A DNA stretch of 64,000 bases from Endothia cerciana (GCA_026119935.1 JALRMH010000029.1:310001-374000); one strand, 5' to 3'; numbered from the stretch's first letter, positions 38,891-51,920 are shown. Notes: generated by a model not told the origin, from the letters alone. Numbers and translations: made by a program.

Positions 38891-39939
38891 AAAATTTTTT
38901 TTTTGCTTTTCGCCTACAACTGGGGGCTTTTTTTCCAAAATTTTTATAAACAGGGGGGGGCCCACCAGGTCTTCCCCCCCCCCCCCCCCCCCCGCGAAGC
39001 GATACCTGCTCGGAATTCGAGGAGGATCTTGGGAACGGGGGACACTGCCGTCAAGGCGTCGTGGTATAGGGGTAGCGTGGGGCGGTCGAGAAAGGGAGCG
39101 AACAGCCATTTCGGCCTACGGGCATAGCTTCGCGAATACACACCAACGCCTTGGCAACGTTACTTGTCGGTCTTACTCTCTGTCTAGTGTGAAATTCGCC
39201 AACCTACGCGGCTCCTACAAGGTTGGAAAAGCATTGTCCCGGCGGGCGGTCAGAACAGGTTCGGGGACCTACATGGCACGGCGTCCAGATCTGTATAGAG
39301 CTTCGTCACGGCCGCGCTTGTCCTGCCAAGCCCGCCCCAATATCACGGCGATGATTGCAGATCTTCTTTTGAGTCAAGTTCGGGTCCCCCTGTCCCCGGG
39401 CAGTATCATCTCTTCGGTCTCGCTCCTCCGGGAAGTTAAAGCCATCACGACCAGCCAGCCTACCAGATTTACTGAATCAACATCTCCCACACCCCCCCCC
39501 CCCAAAAAAAGTTACCCGACCCGCAGGGGGAAGGGGGAGGGGGAGAGCCTACATGGCAATGTAGCAAAGCCCATCTGGCCCGGCTGTCTGTCTGTCCACC
39601 ATGCCTAACCTTTGAAAGAACCCCGTCCGGCGGTTCCCGATCGAGAGAGGGCGGGATATAGGCCCAAAGTTCAAGACCACGCCAAGTCATACCCTGACTC
39701 GCCCGTGGTCCACCAGCGTCCGTGTGTGTGTGTGTGTGTTCTCCCAACCCTTTTGGCAATGGGTAAGCTTAACTTGGCGCGCTTGCTCGTCCGTCTTTGG
39801 CGAGTCCGAGCTGTGTAGTGCGTTGCGCGGTCCCCCTTACCCACGGCAAGGAGAGGGGGGGGGGGAGGATTTTACCTTCGTACTATGTATGTACCTTATA
39901 GCACAAGGTTCACCCTGCCATCAACCTCTTGTCTTCTTT

Positions 39940-39970
39940 CCTCCTCCTCCTCCTCCTCCTCCTCCTCCTC
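39940..39970. repeat. (CTC)n trinucleotide repeat
   Basis: About ten copies in noncoding DNA. Confidence 0.85.
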
Positions 39971-40736
39971 CCCCCACCAAGCCGACAATTCTGAGGACAG
40001 ACGGACGGAGGACGGCCTGTCCCGAGAAGGGTGTGAGCTGAGGCTCACGACGATGACGCGTCTCCACCCAGGGCAAGTGCGGCTCTACTGCGGCCCGGTA
40101 GCTACTATGGTACGAGGTAGGGTTTTTTTTGGGAGGGGTGCTCTGTGCGCAGTGGTGTCCCGTGGTTTATTAGTCTAGCCCAGGCTATATACCCACATAC
40201 ACACCCACATCGCATTCTTTATTGTGTCTCCTCTTCCCCCCCGGCCGCCCCCTCCCTGATAGTAAATAGCGTCACCAAGCGCCGGATTGTGGGCGTTCGA
40301 GGTGGCAGGACCACCAAAGGCGATATCCACAAATATATCATCTGAGAAGCCGCATGACTGCGCCTCATAATCTCGACGACGACAGACCTCGACAGCAGCT
40401 CGGCCGAGGCGAAGAAGGACAAGAAAAAGAAGACAAACCCAATTTTTCTTGTTTCTTTTTTTTTTTTATTTTTTTTTTCAAAAATAATAAAAAAAAAGAA
40501 GAAAAAGAAAAAGATGGGGGGGGGGGGTAACAAGGATGGGTATAGAGCTGGACAAAGCCAGCTGGCACCGACGACATCACCAGCCTGATCACCGCACTGC
40601 GGACATCGCCCCAGGACGGTAGGAGTCCGGCTGGCTCCCACCGAGACGTCCCTGCCGCTGTCTCCGCTGCGGAGCCCTCGCACTTCTCTCCTCCCACATC
40701 ACGAGAGGAAATCTTGCTACCGTGATAATGGTGCAG

Positions 40737-40770
40737 TGGTGGTGGTGGTGGTGGTGGTGGCGGTGGTGGT
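40737..40770. repeat. (GGT)n trinucleotide repeat
   Basis: About eleven copies with one GGC interruption. Confidence 0.85.
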
Positions 40771-41475
40771 GCCATGGCCGACCCGCCGCGCCCCGACTAG
40801 CCTGCCCGCGCCCTTCTCGGAGATACTGATGGGGTACCATGGGTTAACCCCCCCGGGAGGTGGACGCGTAACGTTGATTTACAGTTTGAGTAAGGTTAAG
40901 GGCGAGCCGGGGGGGCCAGGGGGGGTTTTTTTTGTGTGTGTGTTGGACGAATTGGACATGCCATTTTTGCTTGTTTCCCTCTCTTGGCGGATGTGGAAAA
41001 GGGAAAGAGGGGGGGTGTATGAATCCGAAACCCCCTGGAATGGTCTGCTTTAGGTTCTTGGTGCTGGATGGGTCAAGGGGGGCTTTGTGTTGGGTGGAGG
41101 GGGGGGGGGGTTGAGTTTGGTTACCTACGGGCATAGTATATGCTGCCAAAGATGTGACCAACACCAGGGAATAAGGGCTTGGCAGGAAACATTTGGTGTC
41201 TGTGGCCACGCAGGCGGCCAGTCCACTCTCTCTCTCTCTGAGATTGCAGATTGGCAGGTTACATGATGAAACGCCGCGATCTGCTGCAGACCGATGGGGG
41301 GTTCAGGCGCGGGATAGCAGGCAGAGCTTCAGCTCTCGTGACTGGGCAAGAGGAGTCCAGTGACATTGGCCTTTTGTCACGGCCAAGTAAACAGTGATCG
41401 ACATCAAGCCCTCTCATTCTGCAGACCGTCCATGTAATTAACGGCCGGATCATCGTGGGGCCCAGTACGTCCGTA

Positions 41476-41476
<1 letters not shown>

Positions 41477-41522
<46 letters not shown>
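41477..41522. repeat. (TAC)n trinucleotide repeat
   Basis: About fifteen copies, the same triplet as at 30484-30525. Confidence 0.88.
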
Positions 41523-42664
41523 TTACTACTCCTTGTAAGTCCGGTCGATGTGGGCTACCAGGTCTGCATCATGCTCGGGTCTTCCCAAGGCCAGCCCGCC
41601 GAGGCCGTTTCACGCCGACACGTCTCATCTGCCTCAAGAGCGGCCCTGGTCTGACTGATGATGGCCTGCTACTAAGCTTTTTTGGCAGTCACGGAGCCCA
41701 GCCTGGCAGTTTCGTCTGATCTCTTGGGGAGGGGATGACAAGTCGTCAGCAACCCGGGCGCCCAGGGCTGTTCTCTGGGACGAGCATCATCGCCGACCAG
41801 GTTGTACGCAATGGATTAGTACCACGCTCGTGTATCGGACGTCACACCCTCGGCCCTCCCAGGAAAAAAAAAAAAAAAAAAAAATTAAGCATAGAGAGGA
41901 AACGGCATGGTTCCCAAGGGGCCAGGCCGTATTTCTATTCCTGGACCAGGCCTCGGGCGAAGTTAAAAAGAGCCGCGCGTTTTCTCCCTTTATCTCTTCA
42001 ACGATGGTGCGACCTGGCACGGCATACACTTCTGCGGCACGGCATAAGGTGGACCCATGCCATCATGAGCATAATGAGGCGCGAGGGATCTCGCACAAGA
42101 CGGTTTTTTTTGGGGGGGGGGGGGGGAGGAGGGGCGCCGTGGAGGGCACACAACAGAGAGCTGGTGGGCGTCGTATCGCCGAGACCAAACACGTCTGGCG
42201 GGCCGCGCCTGGCGATGGAGGCTTGGAGGAGAACACAACAGCCGGATCAGCGCAGGCGGGCCTCAAAGGGTCCCCCCCTCGCGGGCGGCATGAGCCCGTT
42301 TCCCCAAGACCGGGAGTCTCCGATGGAACCATATACATCTGGCAAGTCCTGATCCGGATCTGGGACGCGCATAATTGATTAGTGGGCAAGTAGCACGCTG
42401 CGCGGAACAGTGCCACCGGTGTAGCAGCCGTGATAGCCAGCCAAGGAAGTATCATGTGCCTCTTGTCCTCTCTTTACCTTCTCTTTTTCTTTTTTTCTTT
42501 CTTCCAGGGAGGGTGGTACGCGAGCCCCTGCTCACCGCAGAGAGCGCAGCCGGGTTCTCGAACATGTCTCCGGATGCCAGGATCGTGTTGTGTCTGTCAC
42601 GTTCGATCAGTGGCGTGTTGTTCATTACCTATATTCGGGAAGCCAAACCCCCACCCCCCCCTTC

Positions 42665-42688
42665 CACACACACACACACACACACACA
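42665..42688. repeat. (CA)n microsatellite
   Basis: About twelve copies. Confidence 0.88.
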
Positions 42689-44303
42689 TCGACCCTCTTT
42701 TTGCTGCATCTAGGATATAGTCCACGCGAGTTAAAAGCAATATCCTCAAATCTGGTGGCATGATGCTGCGGCCCAGGCGTGCGTAACCGCGCGGACAGGA
42801 AAAGGGCTTCTTCTGCCAAGCTTTGGATGGGCAGTGCAGAGCGTGGACCCTGCCGTCCTATGCCTCGGGAGAATGGACACACCACGACGATGCACGGACT
42901 CCCCAGGGGCTCTGGCGGATAAGCCTCAGCAGCTCGAGGTCAAGAAGGGTTTCGTGGCGACATACACCAAAGAGGAAGGAAAGGAAAAAAAGGGGACACT
43001 TCCGTAAATCCGAGGGCCCGTCGTAACCGGGAGGGCAGAACGGGAAGGGTGGGGGGGGGGGGGGCACGGACGCTGTGTGTCCATCAGGGCGGTGCATAGC
43101 CGGGGGCCCGCTCCGTGCCGTTGGCACTGGGCCGTTGCTCCGGTTGAGCTTCCATGAATCGCGCGCTCCGGCCGGATATGTCGGCCTCGTGCTGCAGGTT
43201 CTCGAGGTGACCGTCACGGTGGGCTTGAAGTCGACCCAGCCCCCTTTCCCCCTCCACCCAAGCGGACGGAAGGGCGTTAGGGGCCCAAGGTCGTCGTGGA
43301 CTAACCGACAGGCCCTCGCCAAGTGCCGCCTTTGTTTCAGGGCCGCGGCTCCGTGACAGGTCGCATCTCGTGTAGGGCTGGGTCGCACTCGAGGACCCCA
43401 GCCCGAATCCTGCACGGGGACGCGGATCGGGAGGGGAGGCACGGCGGGGGGGGGGGGGGAAGACGGTCCCCGAGCGGAGGTGTGTTGGTCTCAAGGATCG
43501 ACGAGCTGCTTCAGCGGGAGTTGGAAGGACTCGGGGCGCTCGAGGATCGAATCTAGGATGGAGGATGCAGGTGGGTGTTGAGGTTGAGATCCCATGCCCC
43601 CCAATCAAGGTCACCATACTATACTGTGCTCGGTGCGCAGCACTGGTTGTGTTTTTGCCCCCTCCCCCCCCCCCTTGGTTGATGTGTTGCGCTGTAGTCG
43701 CCTTGTGCTGTGGCTCTCGCACCCACCTATTGCGCCAAGGATGGTCAATAACCACCCACGTAGCATAATCATCTAGGGCGTTGGGAGGGTGTGGTCAGGA
43801 GGTGGGGGAGGTGTGATGAAGCCACAGATGGGGGGCTAATTACAGCCTCATAACAATAGACCTTGGTGGCGGAAAGGCGGGAAGGACTGGATGAGGCCAT
43901 GGGCATGCTCGATCTGGTCTTTGCTTGCGACTCGGACGACCGCCGGGCAGAAAAAAGGATGTCCGTTGTGTAGGTAGATGTGCCAGTGAGAGAGCATCCT
44001 GGTTGTATTGTTTACAGCTGATGACAGGACCAAGGAGGTCGTGATGAGTGATTGACATTGCGTTGGTACCAGGGCAGTGGTGTACGGACGACTTTGCGGC
44101 CGGACGGGGACTGCGCCGAGGTAGAGTCCTCTCTTAGAGCTGCATAGGGGTCTGAGCACCACTTCATCACCTGGCATTCCAAAGCCTGAGCATAGTTACG
44201 AGATCCCTCTAGACAGCCTGGTTCCAGTATCATATGTTATCTTGCGCGCATAAACGATTCTCGCGTCCCTGACCCCCCACCATACTGCAAGTAGGAACCG
44301 GGC

Positions 44304-44347
44304 ACATACATGGCCATACATGGCCATCTTGCCATCTTGCCATCTTT
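44304..44347. repeat. Nested short tandem repeat
   Basis: Two copies of an 11-base unit, CATACATGGC plus one base, run straight into copies of an 8-base unit (CATCTTGC). The units share their CAT start, suggesting replication slippage. Confidence 0.6.
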
Positions 44348-47300
44348 GGCTCCGATGGTGAGGAGCCTAGACTGCTGGGTGTTTGTGATCTTCGGGTCAA
44401 GGATGCCCACCAGTCTGCCCTACAGGAGCAGGAGAGAAAATGAGACGACCCTCGCCAATGTCAGCCCACCGCCATGGGCCAAAACTTAACCAGCGATGCT
44501 TGCAGCAAGAAGTAAGAGCCGGCGCGGCCGATCGCCATCCCTCCATGCCGCACGATGAGGTGGCAACCAACCACAGCTTCCCCATTCACTGCTCCTGGCG
44601 CACGTTGAGAACAGGTTGATGCTGCAAAGACCGAGGAATATCTGGCGAAGCAGGAAGAGGTACACATCCATGTGGTCCTACATGCTAGGTGATATACAGC
44701 ACCAGGCTGAAGCACGGAGTGACCGAGCACGCCGCCCGATTTTGCCTTGTACTTTTGGGGAAACTGACCACTGCTCAAGAACAAGGTTCGGTATTTAGGT
44801 ATACACAGGTGAAGACTAGTATTCTCATCAGCAGTGCTACTACAGAGCATCTAGCCTGCCACTACCTAGACACTCAATCCACCCATGCCCTTCTCTTGTT
44901 CTCTGCTGATACGAGAGGAGAAAATTCTTGATCTTCTGACTTGGTAGACCGGGGATGTGTGCTCCAGAGGCAGATTCAAACCAGCGAGGGTGGTTTTTTT
45001 TTTTTTTATTAGGAACAAGAAACAAGGAACAAAATCTGGCGTAACAGACAGCGAAGTCGTTCAACAATCAAAGACGGCCATACGTCGCAATTGACACAAC
45101 TTCAGGCTGTCGGCCTGACCAGACGGGGTAGGTGATACACATGTGATTAGAGCTGCCAGGCCGTATGGCTTATATCGTTACTTATTCCCGACTTCAAACC
45201 TGACTTACAGGCCCGAGTAGGCGTCTCAGCTCTTGGTCACTCGCAATAACAGTAACTATTGACCCTTGCTCTGAGCTAAGAACACACACGAAGGATGGCC
45301 TTTAGTAGGACAGCCCTTCCGCCACGGCATTCCAGGCGTCACCGTACAAAGATATCCCCAATGGTAGACCGTACTACATGTAGCAATGTCATCGTACCCT
45401 GGGTCCAGAGCCGCATTGTTGAATGTCTAATACCCTGCTTAACCAATGACCTGTACAATCTCATGCACTACCTGCCTCAACAATGGGATGTGTTCCGAAG
45501 CCCAGGTGAGTCATGTAATAGCTATGTGTAGATCTGGGCATTGTCAATACGGGAGAGCAAGGGAGATGATATGTACAGGGCGCTCCCCTCCGGCGTTCAA
45601 CTAGGCCTAGCAGAAACCCACATGTTGACATGACGCCGTCTCGACACCGCGTCGCGACCAGAACCTGCCCGTGGCTAGCAGTCCCCAGGCGGCCCCGCGT
45701 CTCCCACGTCATACCCAACTAAGTGCTATCACATGTGATTCTCGCTGGGAGGACAGACGTACAACCCGGGCCCCTGTTGCGGGGCCAGTCGTGTGGCACG
45801 GCTGGGTTGTGGACACCAAGTGACCGAGGGAGGGGGGGGGGGGAGCCCAGCCCCGACACTCCTTTCAAGGGCGCCCAAGGCTGCCTGGCGCCGACGCCCT
45901 TCCGGTGGCGGTGGCCCGCCGGGCCTGAGGCCGGCTCGCGCGGGATAATGGCCGGGCGACGGCCGACCCTCCTGTACTTCCGGGAGCGAGGTGCAAGCGG
46001 GCGGGGCGTCACCTGGGCTGGTCTACACGGCGACTGCCACACAGCGCCATGCTCTACCGGGACGTCTGGCCACAGGGACGGCTGCCCTTTGTGGGCGGCG
46101 AGCGAGACGGGAGCCGGTGTCAGCCTCATTCATGCACAATGTCACTTCCATCCGCCTGACTTGCTGCTAGCTGGAGCCCCCTGTGGCGATTATTTTTATT
46201 TTATTTTTTCCCTTATGAAGAAGAAGAAGAAAGCCCCGTTATACATTTGATCACTAGGCGGCCCGCAAAGACCACGGTGATCTTGCCTCAGGGCGGGGGG
46301 ATCCTCGATGTGCCTCCCCCGCGTCCCGCGGCCTTGCCGCCCGTGGCGGCGCTGTCCGTCGAGGCCGCGCACGGACATGTGACAGGCCACCGGGGATCTA
46401 TCCGCGGGGCGGTCGCGCGGACGTGTACATGCATAGCATCGCCGGTCCCAGCGGCAGCCTTGACGCCCCCGTCGGTCTTGGAGGCGGTCGTAGGATGTGA
46501 GTGTGGGTTTTGGGGGTGTGGGGGAGGAGGGAGGGGGGGAGAATCTCCCTCTGGCAGCCGGGGGCGCCCGACGCGCACCGCCGTGGGGCTGACGCCGAGG
46601 CCCATTCTGAGACCGTATCGCGGCCTGTCGAGGTTGGGTCGGCCAGGTGGATCGCATCGAGTCGTTGGTTTGGGGCAGAGATGGAGAGAGAGTGATAACT
46701 TCGTGGCGTGTGCGGATGGCATCAGCGCACCCCCACCCCCGGCCGGCCGGCCGATGGCAATCGGCCTGGACGTCGGAAGCCCAGAAAGTGGTATACGACC
46801 AACAGTATTGCCGGCTTATGAAGGCCAGGGGCGTTTGTCGGGGAGAACCGTCAGTCCCCACCCAGCGCCGTCCCGCCGTCCGGGCCACGACTGTGTCATC
46901 CGCAGGAGCCAGCGCTGCGGGGGTGACGATCCGCCGCAGCACGATTGCTGGTCGGCCGGAACTGGCGCGTTGACGGCCTCTGATGGTCCGGCGCAGATGG
47001 GGCAGCGTCGGGAAACCTTATGCCAGCCCTCCCCCCCCCCCCCACGGGGCCTTGGTTTAGCCGGTCAGAAGAGGATTGGCTCCGGGACACCAGTGAGAGC
47101 CCAGACCGGATGGATGACGAGCAGGTGGGCATATAGACATAGCGTGGGATAGGGCTCATGGGAAGTAGTAGTTCTTCTTCTTCTTCTTCTTCTTCCCCTT
47201 GCCTGCACAGCTGGCCGGCCGCGCCTGGTTGATTGGCCTGTCTCCCGTTGCACCTTGTCACTCATCGCGTGTCTGGACCGGATTGGTGGTGTCACCTTGC

Positions 47301-49299
47301 TGAGGTCCCTGCAGATGCCGAAAATGCTCGTGGGCTCCTCTCCGGGTGCTGATTCCCCGGTGAGATTCGCTGGTCCCCCGTTGTGGACCAACGCACCAGT
47401 CTATTTGTCCACGTGGACGTAGCCATTTGCCAGGCTCACTCGGCCTCGCTCCCTCGGCAGGGATGGGGGCGAAGAAAGGACATCCTGCACGCCTGCGCTG
47501 GTGGTGATGATGATTTTGTGTGAAATAAAAAAATAAAAAAAAAGTATGTGAAATGATTGATAAGGCCTAGGCCCACGGTAATTGGGGGGTTGTCTGAGTG
47601 GTGACGGAGGGGCGTGGGTGGGCTCCTGGTGATGGGGAGCCCCGTTGTTGTGGTGATAACGCGTCGGGCGCCCGACGGGCGGCGGGGGTGGGGAGAGACA
47701 CCTGCTGAGAATGGTCCGGAAGGGTAGCATAAAAAATAAAATAAAAAGTGCCCACCGGGTGCGGACAGGCTCACCCGAGGGATGGCAATCTCCTCGGGCC
47801 CTATGGATGATGTTGAGGCCGGGGGAAGCCAGCTTGAAACCTCGTGGGTGCGATGCACCGTGGACACGCGATCGCGATGTCAACCGCGGGCGGGCCAGAG
47901 ATGCGTGCACAGCGCCGCGGCGGTGCGGAGACGACATGAAAAATTGTGCATGGTGTGAAAATCGATCAGCCGATGACGTGGGGAGACGAGATTGACGACC
48001 CCAGCCAGGCGTGGTGGCGTGGGCGGCCGGGAGGGAAAACCGGTCACGAATTTGTGGATAGCCTCACGATGCAGGGCGCACGGCCGGGAGGCGGCAGCGA
48101 GGAAAAGGAACCTTGGCAAACCTGTCTTATATTGGCCACCCGGCGCAGGCCGGGGCCGTCCAAACCGTGTCGGCCTGGAGGCGACCACCTCCATCTACCA
48201 GAACACGCTGCCTGAGGGATGGGAGACATGGGTTGTGCGCACGCCATCCGGGACGCGACTGAACAGGCCGCAGTTCGAGCACGCTGCGAGGGTGCCGCCA
48301 TCACGCACCCCGAATCTGGAACCTGGACGCCAGGGAGACCTTCCCCTGTGCCGCCACAAAAACCCCCCCCCCCCCCCCGCCTCCGGAACCCGCCTGCACC
48401 GATGATGTGAGCCGGGAGCTGGAGGCCAAGAGGGGCCAATGAGCTAAAAGGGCGCGGCAGGTCTGGACGGAGCGGAAGAAAGAGGGAGAAGGCCGGGACA
48501 GGAAAAGTCGAGAGGTCGGGGGGAGCGAGGTGGGTGATGTGAGGGGGACTTTGGTGATTGACAGACAGACTGACTGACTGACGAGACGGGAGGGAGAGGG
48601 AGTGACAAGCACAGCGAGGTGAGGTCGACACGCGACCAATCAGAAATTAGCAGCCTGCAGGGGAGGGGGCACCACCGTTGGGGACGTCTGGTATATATAG
48701 TTACATCGGTGATGGGCACCATGCAGCACGGCTTAAGCGCACTTTTCCCCAGTGCAGATAGCGTCCCGGATAGGAAAAGCGGCACGAGTTGACGTGGGGA
48801 GACCGGGGGGGGGGTTGGAAGAGGCACGGGCCAACGGCCACCTCCCACGCACCAGGGGCTCGTCCTCTTTACTAATGCTGCCGTGTATACTGTGGACCGG
48901 TGCTGCAACCTGCCCTGGGTTTGAGATCGTGGGAGGAGGGGAGAGAGAGAGAGAGAGAGAGAGGAAGGGTGGGGTTATGTGCGTGTATGAACTTGGAGGC
49001 GGCAACAGGCCCCTGACACATACACCACGTAATCGAGGCCTGTATGTTCGAGGACATCCGGTCCCGGTTCCAATCTCTAGGTGAGGGCCACTGCAGATCC
49101 TCGAGGGGTGAGGTGGGATGGGGCAGCTAAGGTCTGCCCATGGCCACCGGGCGACGTGTCTGTTGTTCAAGACACTACTAGTCAGGACCTAACGAACGTA
49201 CTACCATGAATAGCTTTTAGTCACACACAGGCAGTAGGGAGGTCACGAGATGAACTAGAGTGGGATAGGCACAAGGCTGAACAGGGCGAGGGCGAGGGC

Positions 49300-49304
<5 letters not shown>

Positions 49305-49346
<42 letters not shown>
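49305..49346. repeat. (GA)n microsatellite upstream of histone H1
   Basis: About 21 GA copies, roughly 340 bp upstream of the H1 TATA box. GA/CT tracts are common near fungal promoters; a regulatory role here is not shown. Confidence 0.85.
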
Positions 49347-49351
<5 letters not shown>

Positions 49352-49686
49352 GAGGGAGGGGGAGGGGGGCGGGAGGGGGTGAGGGAGCAGAGCATGGATG
49401 GGAGACACGGGGGAAGATGAGGGCTGGGCGACAAAGATAGAGTTGCAGCGATAGTCCTCTCTCGAGGTGTCAAGCTGGGTCTGACGAACTTTCTTTTTTT
49501 TTTTGGGGGGGGGGGTGGTGGTGTGTTTGGAAGGGCGGGTGGCCTAGGAGTTCAGGAGGGGGATTGATTGTTTTGGGGGGGGGGGGTAAACAGGGCAGGG
49601 CAGGGCAGGGGTGAAGGGGCAACTGCGGTGCAGCGGTGCAGCAGTAGTTTACTGATTGTGCATCCTCACGGGCAGCCCCACTTTCA

Positions 49687-49694
49687 TATATAAA
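49687..49694 (+). promoter_or_regulatory. Probable TATA box of histone H1
   Basis: TATATAAA lies 255 bp before the ATG. A CT-rich tract at about 49741-49798 follows, a usual fungal layout in which transcription starts at or just after the CT tract. Confidence 0.5.
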
Positions 49695-49740
49695 CACTAG
49701 CACATGTCTCGACCGCGCCCGCCTTCCCGAACACCCTTCC

Positions 49741-49798
49741 CTCCCCTCTGATCTCTCTCTCTCTCCCTCTCCCTCCCTCTCTGTTCTTTCTTTCCACT
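49741..49798 (+). promoter_or_regulatory. CT-rich initiator region of histone H1
   Basis: Almost continuous C/T sequence between the TATA box and the leader. Such tracts mark transcription starts of highly expressed fungal genes. Confidence 0.4.
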
Positions 49799-49948
49799 TG
49801 TCAACAAAACCAAGCCAGACATCAACTCGTCCATACATAGAAGGTATCGATTCGACATCTCACCCCGATCCAATCACCCACCCAACAAGACAAGACCCGA
49901 GTCTCTCCGTCCCTCGCGTACCCCCCTCCCCCAAACCATCACGCCAAG

Positions 49949-51155
49949 ATGCCTCCCAAGAAGACCGACGCTGCCCCCAAGGCCAAGGCTGCCCCTTCGC
50001 ACCCTACCTACCAGGTTTGTCGCATCCCCTCCGGTTCTTTTGCAACCGGACCAGGAGCTAACAGGCTGCAGGATATGATCAGCGATGCCATCATGCATGT
50101 ATGACATCCCCTTCCTCGCCCTCCGGCGCATCGCGTGTCTCGTGCAGGTGTGGGCTGCTGTGTGTCGGCTCGCCGGGCCATGGTGCACACCCCGTGGCGG
50201 CGACACGGCGCAGCTCACCCAGCACCACACGACCTCCCTTTTTTTGTTTTGTTTTGTTTTGTTGCAACCTGTCTTCATAGTACTGACGTGTCATGACCCT
50301 CTCCAGCTCAAGGATCGCAATGGATCTAGGTGAGCAGCTACCCCGCCAAAACCCTCCGTCCACCCGCACCACGTGTTTCATGTGTCCCCGCACCAGGTGC
50401 ATGAGGCCATCGTGACCCGGACTTGGGGTGAGACAAACCACAACACAATAGACCATGCCGCTGACATGACCACCCTCGATAGCCGTCAGAGCCTGAAGAA
50501 GTACGTCAAGGCCAACAACAACATCAACGCCACCGATTCCATGTTCGACTCCCTCTTCAACCGTGCCCTCAAGACCGGTGTTGAGAAGGGTGTCTTCCTC
50601 CAGCCCAAGGGTATGTGTTTCGCATACTGCACCACGCCTCACCTGTCACTTCAACAGCAACATCATCATCATCATCATCATCATCATGACACCGTCATCG
50701 TCTTCCTCATCTCCTGCCTGGTGGCGAACTGCACCCCCCACACCCCCCCTTTTCGCATACCGGTTACCACCCGCTAACATGTCCCTGCAGGCGCGTCTGG
50801 CGGTACCAAGCTCGCCAAGAAGGCTGCCGCTCCCAAGAAGGAGAGTGCCGCCAAGAAGGAGAAGCCCGCGGGCGAGAAGAAGGCGGCCCCGAAGAAGAAG
50901 GCTGCCGCCCCCAAGAAGGCTGCCGGCGAGAAGAAGGCCGCCGCACCCAAGAAGGCGGCCAAGAAGGCGGCCCCCAAGAAGGCGGCCGACGCCCCTGCAG
51001 TCGTCGACAAGCCCGAGACGCTGACCAAGACCAAGTCTGGCCGTGTCGCAAAGACCACCGCCAAGCCTGCGGCCAAGAAGGCTGCCGCGCCGAAGAAGGC
51101 GGCCGCGACCAAGAAGGCCGCGCCCAGGAGGACCGCTGCCTCCACCGCGCCATAG
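49949..51155 (+). CDS. HHO1: Linker histone H1
   Basis: This protein binds linker DNA at the nucleosome entry and exit sites. Exons are 49949-50014, 50072-50098, 50307-50329, 50483-50610 and 50791-51155; two are tiny (27 and 23 nt). Introns are 57, 208, 153 and 180 nt, with CTAAC or CTGAC branch sites before most acceptors. The product is 202 aa. After a short Lys/Ala-rich head (MPPKKTDAAPKAKAAP), the winged-helix globular domain covers about 17-82 (HPTYQDMISDAIMHLKDRNG, then SRQSLKKYVKANN and LFNRALKTGVEKG). The C-terminal tail of about 120 residues is nearly all Lys, Ala and Pro with AAPKKA repeats. Length and layout match other filamentous fungal H1 proteins. Strong promoter features precede it. 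The long antisense frame over the tail is a composition artefact. Confidence 0.95.
50661..50687. repeat. (CAT)n repeat inside H1 intron 4
   Basis: Nine CAT triplets within the fourth intron, well clear of the donor and of the branch site near 50773. Confidence 0.85.
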
Positions 51156-51897
51156 ATAGGTGGTGGGCCTGTCTTCGTGCCCGGCCGGTCGCGGCTGCTT
51201 TGAATGACTTGTCTTTTTGTTTCCTGCGCGCGTGTCTAAGGAAGGTCTTCCGGCGTTGGGGGGGCCAACATGGATCTCTGGGTGTTGAATCAACTGAGCT
51301 ACGTTCATGTATCTTGCTTTGGTGGGAATGAGGGGCGGGTTGTGTCTCTGGGGGGAGGGTGGGCACATTGCAACAGGAGTCCGCTTCACGATTGTGGCAA
51401 CCTGGGTGGAAGGGGGGGGGGGGGGAAGGGCGCGACAGCAGGTGCTTTAGCCGACGGGGTGGTTATGGTGTGGATTGGTGTGTGGGACGGGGGATGGTTT
51501 TGTAATTGTACCAGGGAAATGACGAGAGACTCGCTGGTGTTGAATGCAGACTGAAAGAAACATGTGTTAATCCTCAGCTCATGCCGATGCCCGGTGGATA
51601 AAGTGACCTGTCCGTCCTGGGGAGAGTGCGGTTGTGTGCGCTCGGGGGGGGGGGAAGGTTTGGTAAAGGTGGGTGGGTGTCCGTCTGTTTACTCTAAGTC
51701 TTGGGGGAAGAGAAGAAGAAAAAAAAAGACGGGAAGAAAAAAAAAAAAGGAAAGGAAAAAAGGAGGCGCCCACTTCACCTCCCATCCTTACACCGTCAAT
51801 CCTGAACCTGAACTGCATTCCCCTGGTCAGGCATGCCTTGGTGCAGGACGGGTCCTCGAGTTAGGATGGTCCCCTCCATGTGGTCGGACAACAGAGA

Positions 51898-51920
51898 TTA
51901 TTATTATTATTATTATTATT
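51898..51920. repeat. (ATT)n trinucleotide repeat
   Basis: About seven copies. Confidence 0.85.

Larger units (their letters stand above)
38565..49948. other. 11.4 kb gene-free region downstream of the WOPR gene
   Basis: No gene is supported. The region has many microsatellites, A or T runs and G or C runs of 10 or more (for example near 39495, 40515, 41100, 42112, 43050, 43447, 45832, 47029 and 48364). It also has the assembly gap at 38885. Open frames of 200-300 codons (43084-43755, 46196-46942, 46247-47152) are GC-driven, overlap on opposite strands and lack domains. Confidence 0.6.

Noticed and set aside
39050..39120. tRNA-like string GTGGTATAGGGGTAG
   Set aside because: It resembles a D-arm, but no anticodon stem, T-arm or acceptor pairing could be found downstream.
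46247..47152. 301-codon frame in the downstream desert
   Set aside because: No recognisable domain, overlapped by an antisense frame of similar length, and includes a poly-C run; judged chance in GC-rich DNA.
50646..51389. 247-codon frame antisense to the histone H1 tail
   Set aside because: It is the complement of AAG/GCC-rich Lys/Ala repeats (Leu/Gly-rich) and not a gene.
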